From Candidatus Poseidoniales archaeon (lineage in GTDB: Archaea > Thermoplasmatota > Poseidoniia > Poseidoniales > Poseidoniaceae): 51,067 nt of DNA. Of the stretch, positions 15,537-23,278 are shown in pieces. The DNA is taken from assembly GCA_003602605.1 (NCBI GenBank), contig QQRW01000012.1, positions 1-51,067 of the forward strand, given 5' to 3'. Made by a program: the position numbers and the translations under genes. The notes beneath the pieces were generated by a model. That model did not search any database, had not been told where the DNA came from, and saw only the letters and a program-made list of their open reading frames with translations. The first letter of the stretch is position 1. Each line of letters begins with the position of its first letter.

Positions 15537-17309
15537 GTGACGGAAGTTGGACCTTTTCGGCGCCTGCTCGGGCATATGAGTTCGCACAAGGGCACGATTC
15601 GCCTGGCATCCGCCTGTTCAATCACAAACAAGATTTGGGATCTTGCTCCGCCCCTCCTCATTGGTCTCGCCGTTGATGTTGTTGTCCTCAAAGAAGAATC
15701 CTTTCTGGCATCTTATGGCCTAGTTGACCCATGGCATCAACTTGTCTTCCTATCTGTGCTGACCTTCGCTGTATGGGGTCTTGAATCATTGTTCGAATAC
15801 TTCTACGCTATTTTGTGGAGAAATCTAGCACAGACCGTCCAACACGAGTTACGGCTGGATACTTTTAATCACGTGCAGAAGCAAGGAATGGGGTGGTTTG
15901 ATGAACGCCAAAAGGGGGATATTTTAGCAATCCTTAACGACGATATCAATCAGCTTGAACGGTTTTTAGATAAAGGAGCAAACGATTTACTTCAAGTGAG
16001 TACGACTGTTCTTGTCGTAGGTGGTGTCTTTCTTTTCATTTCTTGGCAAGTCGCATTGTTTGCCGTATTACCAATACCAGTCATTCTATGGGGGTCTTTC
16101 AAGTATCAAAAAAGTCTTGAACCAAGATACGCAGAAGTTAGAAAGTCTGCAGGAGCAATGAACGCATTGCTTGAAAACGATCTTTCAGGAATGTCAACAA
16201 TTCAATCGTTTACCGCAGAAGAGAGAGAACTGAAGCGTGTGGAGGCTTTGAGTAACGATTACCGTGAAGCGAACAAAGAGGCAATTCGCCTTTCTGCTGC
16301 TTTTACACCACTCATCAGGATGGCAATCCTCTGTGGATTCACTGCCACATTATTGTTGGGTGGATGGATGACGTTGGAAAATACGCTCGCCGTTGGGGCA
16401 TATTCTGTTCTTGTCTTCATGACACAACGCCTGCTCTGGCCACTCACAAGGCTCGGGGAAACATTTGATTTGTATCAAAGGGCGATGGCGAGTTCGACCC
16501 GAGTGCTCGACGTGTTAACTTCGCCAACAGAAGTCAAACAAGGAGAATATTCACCGGATGTTCAAACCATTGAAAAATCCTCAATCATCTTTTCAGATGT
16601 TGGTTTCGCTTATCCTGGTAGAGAACCTGTCTTTGAGAACATGAATTTGGAAATCATACAAGGTCAAACTGTTGGTGTTGTCGGTTCAACCGGAGCTGGG
16701 AAAACAACGCTGATCCGACTGCTGTTGAGGTTTGCCGAACCGGATAACGGTTCCATTTCATGGGCCGGACATACGCTGCCAGAGTGGAATCTTGAACAAT
16801 TGCGCTCATCGATGGCACTTGTTGATCAGCACATCACTCTATTCCCTACAACGATATTAGAAAATATCCGTTACGGTAATCCGAACGCCGAAGATGGGGA
16901 GGTTCTCGAAGCGGCAAAACTCGCAGAGGTCGTTGACTTCGTAGAAGAACTACCAGACCAATGGGCCACTCTGGTTGGCGAAGGGGGCCACAGGCTCTCT
17001 GGTGGACAAAGGCAACGTCTTGCTATTGCTCGGGCCGTCCTCAAAGATGCCCCCTTGCTCATCCTCGACGAAGCTACATCTGCAGTCGATAATGAGACTG
17101 AAGCCGCATTACAACGGTCGATCAATAAGATATCAAAAGGAAGAACTGCAGTGATAATCGCCCATCGGCTCTCAACTGTACGAAATGCCGACCGAATTTT
17201 GGTTCTCAATAACGGGAAAATTGTTGAGGATGGAACTCACGATGATTTGGTTGAAATGAGTGGTATCTACTCCCGGATGTGGGCTGTTCAAACAGGTAAA
17301 AGTGAGTGA
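15537..17309 (+). CDS. ABC exporter, fused permease and ATPase
   Basis: A 590-residue half-transporter of the MsbA/multidrug-lipid exporter type that would work as a homodimer. The first 320 residues hold about six membrane helices with the coupling stretch GMGWFDERQKGDI. The ATPase half has Walker A GSTGAGKTT (Lys389), signature LSGGQRQRLAIAR, Walker B LLILDEATS and H-loop IIAHRLS. The start is a GTG at 15537; no earlier in-frame start fits the gap to the divergent GGGP synthase gene. The substrate (lipid, drug or peptide) cannot be read from sequence; the neighbour suggests lipid, weakly. Confidence 0.92.
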   Translation: MTEVGPFRRLLGHMSSHKGTIRLASACSITNKIWDLAPPLLIGLAVDVVVLKEESFLASYGLVDPWHQLVFLSVLTFAVWGLESLFEYFYAILWRNLAQTVQHELRLDTFNHVQKQGMGWFDERQKGDILAILNDDINQLERFLDKGANDLLQVSTTVLVVGGVFLFISWQVALFAVLPIPVILWGSFKYQKSLEPRYAEVRKSAGAMNALLENDLSGMSTIQSFTAEERELKRVEALSNDYREANKEAIRLSAAFTPLIRMAILCGFTATLLLGGWMTLENTLAVGAYSVLVFMTQRLLWPLTRLGETFDLYQRAMASSTRVLDVLTSPTEVKQGEYSPDVQTIEKSSIIFSDVGFAYPGREPVFENMNLEIIQGQTVGVVGSTGAGKTTLIRLLLRFAEPDNGSISWAGHTLPEWNLEQLRSSMALVDQHITLFPTTILENIRYGNPNAEDGEVLEAAKLAEVVDFVEELPDQWATLVGEGGHRLSGGQRQRLAIARAVLKDAPLLILDEATSAVDNETEAALQRSINKISKGRTAVIIAHRLSTVRNADRILVLNNGKIVEDGTHDDLVEMSGIYSRMWAVQTGKSE

Positions 17310-17357
17310 TTGCGGTGTTTTTCCCGCGTTATTAACCTTTGTAAGGCGATTTACAGC

Positions 17358-17368
17358 CTATTATAAGT
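17358..17368 (+). promoter_or_regulatory. TATA box for proteorhodopsin
   Basis: CCTATTATAAG is centred about 33 bases before the ATG at 17397, predicting a transcript start only a few bases ahead of the gene. Its AT-rich core stands out from the GC-richer flanks. Confidence 0.5.
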
Positions 17369-17396
17369 GTAAGAAGACGCCCAAAGGTTGAGAAAT

Positions 17397-18272
17397 ATGA
17401 TTACAGAGAAGTTCTCTAAGACAACGAGCCTGCTTTTGATTGCTACTTTTGCCCTTGCTATGGCATCCACAGTTTCTGCTGCGGGTGTCGGAGAAATGGA
17501 TGCAGAGACCGGATTGCCCGCTTTCCTATCGGACGGCGTGGATGATGGATTGGAAACATTGACCTTTTTCCTCTTCTTTGTAGGATATATTGCCATGGGT
17601 GCGGCATTCGTTTTCTTCATGAGTGAGCGAAGCAACGTTGCCCCACAATACCGAACGACAATGACCATTTCGGCGTTGATTGTTGGTATTGCTGCTTTCC
17701 ACTACTACTACATGCGCGGAGTTTACGCTGATTTCGGCGAAGTCTCTGTTGAATACCGATACATGGACTGGATTATTACTGTCCCACTGATGGCCCTCAA
17801 ATTCCCTTCCCTCGTCGGAAAGGGTGCAATCACCGATGCAAAGTTCGCTGGACTCGGATTTACAGGAATCTGTTTCCTGGGTGCACTCATCATGATTGGA
17901 TTCGGATATGCTGGTGAAGCTGGTTTGATGAACGAAATCCTCGCACTCCTTCTTGGTGGTATGGGATGGGCAATGATCATCGTTGCAACAGGTACTCCTT
18001 GGTCCTCCGGCCTTGGCGTTGACAACAGCAAGATTTCCGAAGAACTCATGTGGAGCGCTAACGCACTACGCTGGTTCATCGTCGTCGGCTGGATCATCTA
18101 CCCTCTCGGCTACCTTTTCAGCCCGGAAGTCGCTTTGATTGAAGTTGACAACGGCGCAGAATACATGGCTGTTGCTTACAACATTGCAGACATCATCAAC
18201 AAGATCGGTTTCGGTGTTGTTGCATGGATGGGTGCTAAGAAAGCAACCGAAGTGCTTGCTGCTTCAGAGTGA
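17397..18272 (+). CDS. Proteorhodopsin with a DTK-type motif
   Basis: A 291-residue retinal protein, probably a light-driven outward proton pump. An N-terminal signal-like peptide (about residues 1-28, ending STVSA) precedes seven helices. In helix C, RYMDWIITVPLMALKF gives the counter-ion Asp124, Thr128, tuning residue Met132 and Lys135, corresponding to green proteorhodopsin positions 97, 101, 105 and 108. The usual Glu108 proton donor is thus replaced by Lys, as in Exiguobacterium rhodopsin. The Schiff-base lysine is Lys269 in ADIINKIGFG. Met at the tuning site suggests green absorption. The ATG at 17397 is chosen over a TTG nine bases upstream. The 3' end overlaps a convergent acyltransferase gene by 9 bases. 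No retinal-synthesis gene is in the window. Confidence 0.97.
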   Translation: MITEKFSKTTSLLLIATFALAMASTVSAAGVGEMDAETGLPAFLSDGVDDGLETLTFFLFFVGYIAMGAAFVFFMSERSNVAPQYRTTMTISALIVGIAAFHYYYMRGVYADFGEVSVEYRYMDWIITVPLMALKFPSLVGKGAITDAKFAGLGFTGICFLGALIMIGFGYAGEAGLMNEILALLLGGMGWAMIIVATGTPWSSGLGVDNSKISEELMWSANALRWFIVVGWIIYPLGYLFSPEVALIEVDNGAEYMAVAYNIADIINKIGFGVVAWMGAKKATEVLAASE

Positions 18273-19301
18273 TTTTCGAATCGCCCGCAGAAGCGTCTCT
18301 GCACTTGCCCTTGGACAATAACGTAGCCACAGCGCTGCGAGAGGTATCCAAGCAACGGTGTACAGAAGCACAGCTACAGTCGACATTTGTAATCCCCACT
18401 GGTGCGTGGCCGAAAGGTCACGCATCAGTGTTAGGGGAATAAAGTGAACGAGATATATCGTCAAAGACAACTTGCCCGTACTGTTCAAAAAGGGAAATTC
18501 AAAACGCTGAATAATCAACCACAGCAGCAGAACACCTGTCATTCCTGCAACAAGAAATGAAGGGTTCGCCGGAAAGAATGTAAGCATTGCATTCGATGTT
18601 GGATGAGCCCAAAGCAAATCGTTTACTTGTGAGTACACAAAGGTCGCTAGACAAAACACGATACCTGTAACAACTGCAATTTTAACGTTCGCAGTTCCGA
18701 CAAGTGAGTAACCAGGAGTAGTTTGCTGTTGAGAAATTGTTGCCCCAAGAAGTGCAAAAATAAACCATGGGAACAGTGGATATGTACCTGTTAGGAGAAG
18801 ATTTGAAAAAATGATGCCGAGAGAACCATCATCAATATGATCGGACCAAATCCCCGTACCCAGAGATTCAGTAAGTAATAACTGTGCTGCGAATGTAATC
18901 CCGACAAGTGATGTAAACACTCGAATGTCTGCAATGTTTATCCTCGTGAACAAAGGGGGTAGAATCAACGTCAGCATTGACATAAGAGAAAGTACACCTG
19001 GTGTGAAAATATTGAACAAATGAGGTGAAGCCAGGTTGACGGCGATTTGTGCCATAAGAAGAAAGCCTGCTTGAGAGAGGCGTTGACGTAGTGTCATTGT
19101 GCTCATGGCCAAGCCCCAACCAAATAATGCGACAAACAATGGAGCTGCAAGCCCACCTAAACCCGAAACAATGTACGCCAGTGGTGTAAGTTGTACTTGC
19201 TCATACGGATTCCATGTCGCTGCTGCGTGAACCATTACCATGAGGAGAACTGCAACGCCACGGAGTGAATCGATATGTGGGATGCGCATTGTTTGTGACA
19301 T
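18264..19301 (-). CDS. Multi-pass acyltransferase-like protein (HGSNAT/DUF1624 type)
   Basis: A 345-residue integral membrane protein with about ten hydrophobic helices. The opening RIPHIDSLRGVAVLLMVMVH and the FPWFIFALLG segment near residue 178 resemble the heparan-alpha-glucosaminide N-acetyltransferase/DUF1624 family, whose members move acetyl groups across the membrane to sugars. The active-site histidine would be in VMVHAA near residue 25. The acceptor is unknown, perhaps a surface glycan. It begins 4 bases after purQ ends and may be cotranscribed with it; the functional link to purine synthesis is not evident. DUF418 is the alternative family. Confidence 0.7.
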   Translation of the reverse strand: MSQTMRIPHIDSLRGVAVLLMVMVHAAATWNPYEQVQLTPLAYIVSGLGGLAAPLFVALFGWGLAMSTMTLRQRLSQAGFLLMAQIAVNLASPHLFNIFTPGVLSLMSMLTLILPPLFTRINIADIRVFTSLVGITFAAQLLLTESLGTGIWSDHIDDGSLGIIFSNLLLTGTYPLFPWFIFALLGATISQQQTTPGYSLVGTANVKIAVVTGIVFCLATFVYSQVNDLLWAHPTSNAMLTFFPANPSFLVAGMTGVLLLWLIIQRFEFPFLNSTGKLSLTIYLVHFIPLTLMRDLSATHQWGLQMSTVAVLLYTVAWIPLAALWLRYCPRASAETLLRAIRKSL

Positions 19302-19305
19302 TGTA

Positions 19306-20160
19306 TCAGCGATTCGCCTTGACGTATTCTATTGCATTGCGGAACATTTGCAGCCCTTCACCTTCCCATTCGCCCAATGCATCACTGGATTGCGGACCTG
19401 GTGCTGAACCTCTCGTATGATGAGGGTGCAACCACTTCGCATAAACAGCCTCAGGATGGGGCATTAGACCGAAAACAAGTCCCGTGGAATCACATACTCC
19501 TGCAATATTTCTCATGCTCCCGTTTGGTGATATCGGGAATGGTAGAGGTTCGTCCGTCATTCCTTGTCCTGCTGGAGTTGTTGGGTCTACGTAACGAACT
19601 GTAAGTTGGTGGTTGGCCGCCAATGCGTCGAAATCAGTTGACGAAGGCATGACAAATTTCCCTTCACCGTGGCGAACTGGGCAATCAATGCGCTGGATTC
19701 CTTTGGTCCAGATACATGGGCTTTCAGGATCAAATTCAAGCGTAACCCAGCGATCTTCATATCTACCTGAATCATTGAGAGTTAGGCTCGCTCGTTGAAC
19801 AAAATCTGGAAGTGGGTTCGAGGCATGTGGACCGGGTAGAAGACCGGTTTTTACAAGAACTTGAAAGCCGTTACAAATTCCAATGATTGGTTTACCTGCC
19901 GCAACAAATGCATGAAGCTGCTCTCGGAGAGCGAATCGCATCCTATTACCCATTAAACGGCCGCTACCAAGGTGATCGCCGAATGAGAAACCGCCTGGAA
20001 CTGCGAGGATATCAAAGTCATCAAGAACTCGATTTCCTTGAACAAAATGATTCACATGTATTCGTTCGGAATCACCGCCAACCAAATTAAAAACGGCAGC
20101 GGTTTCATGGTCGCAATTAATTCCAAAGCCGAACAACACGGCAACTCGGGGGGAGGTCAT
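19306..20160 (-). CDS. purQ: FGAM synthase glutaminase subunit PurQ
   Basis: A 284-residue class I glutamine amidotransferase that feeds ammonia to PurL in purine synthesis. The nucleophile is Cys96 in GICNGFQVL; GGFSFGDHLGSG and the His-Glu pair in LMPHPEAVY complete the site. It is longer than the roughly 225-residue bacterial PurQ, with insertions in the second half (around PCIWTKGIQ and HPHHTRGSAP), resembling the amidotransferase end of the fused large-type enzyme. The ATG shares one base with the purL stop (TAATG), indicating translational coupling. Confidence 0.95.
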   Translation of the reverse strand: MTSPRVAVLFGFGINCDHETAAVFNLVGGDSERIHVNHFVQGNRVLDDFDILAVPGGFSFGDHLGSGRLMGNRMRFALREQLHAFVAAGKPIIGICNGFQVLVKTGLLPGPHASNPLPDFVQRASLTLNDSGRYEDRWVTLEFDPESPCIWTKGIQRIDCPVRHGEGKFVMPSSTDFDALAANHQLTVRYVDPTTPAGQGMTDEPLPFPISPNGSMRNIAGVCDSTGLVFGLMPHPEAVYAKWLHPHHTRGSAPGPQSSDALGEWEGEGLQMFRNAIEYVKANR

Positions 20161-23100
20161 TATGCAACACCTCCTGTCAAATCCAAGGTATTCTGCCACG
20201 CATCAACCATTGTAGGAATTTCGAGTTTGATGAGTGGGTCATAACCGTCGGAAATAATGAGTTCTTGAGAAGAGGTGACCGTCCCAAGGAATGTGAGTGG
20301 ATGGCCGGCCATCCATTCGATAAAATCAGCCTCGTGTTCGGGTTGAACTCCTACAATGAATCGGCCAAGGGATTCGCCCCAAAGGCGGGACCAAACACTC
20401 GATTCGCCGGTTCCATCGATGTCTAATTGTGCACCCATTCGCCCACCAATGCACATTTCAGCTGCAGCAACCGCTACACCGCCTTCAGAACAATCGTGGG
20501 CCGTTTGGATAAGTCCAGCGTGAATCGCAGTCGAGAGGGCTCGGTAAGTGTCGATGTTTTGTTCTGGATGTGTCAAGAGAGGAACTTGTCCGCCAATTCC
20601 ATCCGACTTACCGTTTTCCCTCATCATGAAGGCGAGTTCGGATGCACCGAGTTCTTCCTTCGATATGCCAACGAGGTAAACACGTTCTCCAACGCATTTG
20701 AAATCGCTGGTAGCGGTGAAGCGAACGTCTGGTTGATCTCCAAACACTGAGTAAAGAAGCGTTGGTGGTATGGATATCTTGTTCTCGCCGCTTCCATAGT
20801 CGTTTTTCATCGAATCTTTACCTGAGACGCAAGGAAGACGATAAGCACGGCATACACGCTCAAGTTCTCTGTTCGCTCGTACGAGTTGTGCAAGTTTGAA
20901 TTTGCCATCCGGTGTTTTCACAGATTCGATCGAGTCGGGCCAACAGAAGTTATCCAACCCGGCCATCTTGTCCACATCAATGCCAGCACAAACCGCATTT
21001 CGGACTGCTTCGTCAATAGATGCCGCCGCCATAGCGCCAGCGTCCAAATCGGAATAACGAGGTGCGATACCGCACGAGATTACCAAACCATGTGGATTGC
21101 CGTGCAGTGGAGCGATGACTCCAGCGTCCCCTGGTCCGTCTCTTTCAACACCTACGAACGGCTTAACTGCTGTTTGGGCAATAACTTCGTGGTCGTACTG
21201 TCGAACCCATGACTCCTTCGAAGCAATATTGGGCCGAGCAAGCATATCCAATAGAATTGGAGAGTGGCCAGCGTCATCACCCAACTCAAGGGTTTCTGGG
21301 TTGAAGATTGGTTGTTTTGGAGTGCGCCATTCTGACTCGAGTTGGAGTTGTGGAACCCCATCATGAAGGAATTCTATAGGTAAATAGGCGACTGTGTCGG
21401 CGTTGTATTTGACATGGAACATACCACTGCTGGTAAACGTGGCAACAGGGGTTGCCTCTACTTCGTGGAGGTCCGCCATCGCTTCAAATGCTGCGCAATC
21501 AGACGATTTAACTGCGATTGTCATCCTCTCTTGACTTTCAGATACAAGAATTTCCCATGCTGACAAGCCTGGTTGTTTGAGGGGGACTTTTGCCAAATCG
21601 ATCTCGCATCCATTGGTATACTCTGCCATCTCTCCGATAGATGAAGAAAGACCTCCAGCACCGTTGTCTGTAATGCATGTAATCAGACCGGCGTCGCGTG
21701 CCTCAAGAACCATGTCAAGCATTTTCTTTTGTGTAATAGGGTCGCCAATTTGAACTGCACTTGAAGGAGACTCCTCGGTTAGTTCAAGCGATGAAAAAGT
21801 AGCGCCATGAATCCCGTCATAACCTACTCTTCCTCCAACCATATACACAATGTCACCGGGCGTTGGGGTTTTGATGTGTGATTCACGGCCGTCTGGAAGA
21901 ACACGCGGCATGATTCCAACCGTACCGCAATAAACGAGGGGTTTGCCGATGTAGCGGTCATCAAAAACAATGGCTCCGTTCACAGTGGGAATGCCTGATT
22001 CATTGCCGCCAACACGTACGCCTGCGTGCACTCCGCGAAGAACTCGAGAAGGGTGGAAGAGGTTGTCAGGTAAATCGCCTTCCCAATTCGGAGGTCCGAA
22101 GCAGAATACATCGGTATTAGCGATAGGTCGAGCGCCAAGGCCCGTTCCTAAAATGTCCCGATTCACGCCAACAATGCCCGTCATTGCGCCTCCGTATGGA
22201 TCCAATGCAGAAGGTGAGTTATGGGTCTCAGCTTTCATGCAAACACTCCAATTTTCATCCCAGGCAATGACGCCAGAATTGTCGTGGAATACGGAAAGGA
22301 GCCAATCGACTTCTTTCTGCATATCGTGAGTTGGTTTCATGATGTGGGTTTTGAATATTGAATCGATAACGCTGTCTTCGCCAGTCTCAGTATCTACATG
22401 ATGGATTTTTGAAGCGAAAATCTTGTGCTTACAGTGTTCACTCCAAGTTTGCGCTAAGCACTCAAGTTCAACATCTGTCGGGGCATTACCTACGATTCCA
22501 ACTGCTGCACGTGATGCTTGAACCTCTGCATCACGGTAATGTCCCTGAATTGTTTGCATCTCCTCAAGATTGAGTGCGAGGAGGCCGGATTCCGATAATG
22601 CAATGAGTTCTTCGTCTGAAATTTCAAGGTTCACTGCTTGAGGAGGTGTCTGTGTTTGTGGGGGTTTTTCTGGGTAGCTGATGGCGGGCCAATGTGCTTG
22701 AGCACACGCTTCACTATCTGCAACCACAGCCCGTTGAATGAGGTTGTTGTGTAATTTTGTTGCAAGCCAATCAGCGGTTACCTCGCTTGGGAGCCCGTAG
22801 AAAATGTAGGTTTGGTATGTGGAAATTGAAGCATCCTCAAGCGGTTCTTCCTGATCAAAAATAGTTCGAAAGCCATCGTATGCAGCACTGCCAGGGTTGT
22901 CTGTTACACCGGGTTTGAAACCAACGGTGATTGCAGCGTCAGGAACTGTTGGGAAATGTGAATGAGATGTTAGAAAGAGTGAGTCTGTCACTGCGTCCTC
23001 GATAATTGGGTCTGAAAATAAATCATTGACGCGTTCCGATATCTCCGGTGATGAAACGGAAGATTTGATCAGAAACCCGGTTATCGAGCGCACTTCTAGG

Positions 23101-23207
23101 ACTTCAATTCCATGATCGGCTTTGAGTTGACGGCGGACAACATCGCCACGAACGTCGCGCATTCCAGTTCCTTGTTTTGGCGTTACTTCTACACGCGTTA
23201 TTGCCAT
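20160..23207 (-). CDS. purL: FGAM synthase PurL with N-terminal PurS-like domains
   Basis: A 1015-residue synthetase turning FGAR, ATP and ammonia into FGAM. The first 165 residues contain two PurS-like segments (VEVTPKQGTGMRD and ITVGFKPGVTDNPG), followed by a helical linker, then two ATP-grasp-unlike PurM/AIRS-type halves. His329 in KAETHNSPSALDPYGG is the conserved active-site histidine; VSGKDSMKNDY marks the second half. The layout matches the large-type enzyme without its C-terminal amidotransferase, which is the separate purQ next door. The ATG at 23207 fits the PurS start; a frame extending to 23282 is disfavoured. A very strong GC hairpin stands 11 bases before the ATG. Confidence 0.95.
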   Translation of the reverse strand: MAITRVEVTPKQGTGMRDVRGDVVRRQLKADHGIEVLEVRSITGFLIKSSVSSPEISERVNDLFSDPIIEDAVTDSLFLTSHSHFPTVPDAAITVGFKPGVTDNPGSAAYDGFRTIFDQEEPLEDASISTYQTYIFYGLPSEVTADWLATKLHNNLIQRAVVADSEACAQAHWPAISYPEKPPQTQTPPQAVNLEISDEELIALSESGLLALNLEEMQTIQGHYRDAEVQASRAAVGIVGNAPTDVELECLAQTWSEHCKHKIFASKIHHVDTETGEDSVIDSIFKTHIMKPTHDMQKEVDWLLSVFHDNSGVIAWDENWSVCMKAETHNSPSALDPYGGAMTGIVGVNRDILGTGLGARPIANTDVFCFGPPNWEGDLPDNLFHPSRVLRGVHAGVRVGGNESGIPTVNGAIVFDDRYIGKPLVYCGTVGIMPRVLPDGRESHIKTPTPGDIVYMVGGRVGYDGIHGATFSSLELTEESPSSAVQIGDPITQKKMLDMVLEARDAGLITCITDNGAGGLSSSIGEMAEYTNGCEIDLAKVPLKQPGLSAWEILVSESQERMTIAVKSSDCAAFEAMADLHEVEATPVATFTSSGMFHVKYNADTVAYLPIEFLHDGVPQLQLESEWRTPKQPIFNPETLELGDDAGHSPILLDMLARPNIASKESWVRQYDHEVIAQTAVKPFVGVERDGPGDAGVIAPLHGNPHGLVISCGIAPRYSDLDAGAMAAASIDEAVRNAVCAGIDVDKMAGLDNFCWPDSIESVKTPDGKFKLAQLVRANRELERVCRAYRLPCVSGKDSMKNDYGSGENKISIPPTLLYSVFGDQPDVRFTATSDFKCVGERVYLVGISKEELGASELAFMMRENGKSDGIGGQVPLLTHPEQNIDTYRALSTAIHAGLIQTAHDCSEGGVAVAAAEMCIGGRMGAQLDIDGTGESSVWSRLWGESLGRFIVGVQPEHEADFIEWMAGHPLTFLGTVTSSQELIISDGYDPLIKLEIPTMVDAWQNTLDLTGGVA

Positions 23208-23218
23208 TGAGTTACACC

Positions 23219-23235
23219 CGCCCCCGTAGGGGGCG
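23219..23235 (-). promoter_or_regulatory. Strong GC hairpin ahead of purL
   Basis: On the minus strand CGCCCCC-TAC-GGGGGCG forms a perfect 7-bp all-GC stem with a 3-base loop. It is followed by GGTGTAACTCA and the purL ATG, and preceded by 43 bases after the uvrA stop. No T tract follows, so an attenuator, ribosome-site gate or RNA-stability element is more likely than a simple terminator. Confidence 0.6.
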
Positions 23236-23278
23236 TAGAGAATGCCATAGACTACGCTCTTTGAACAATACGGAGGAA

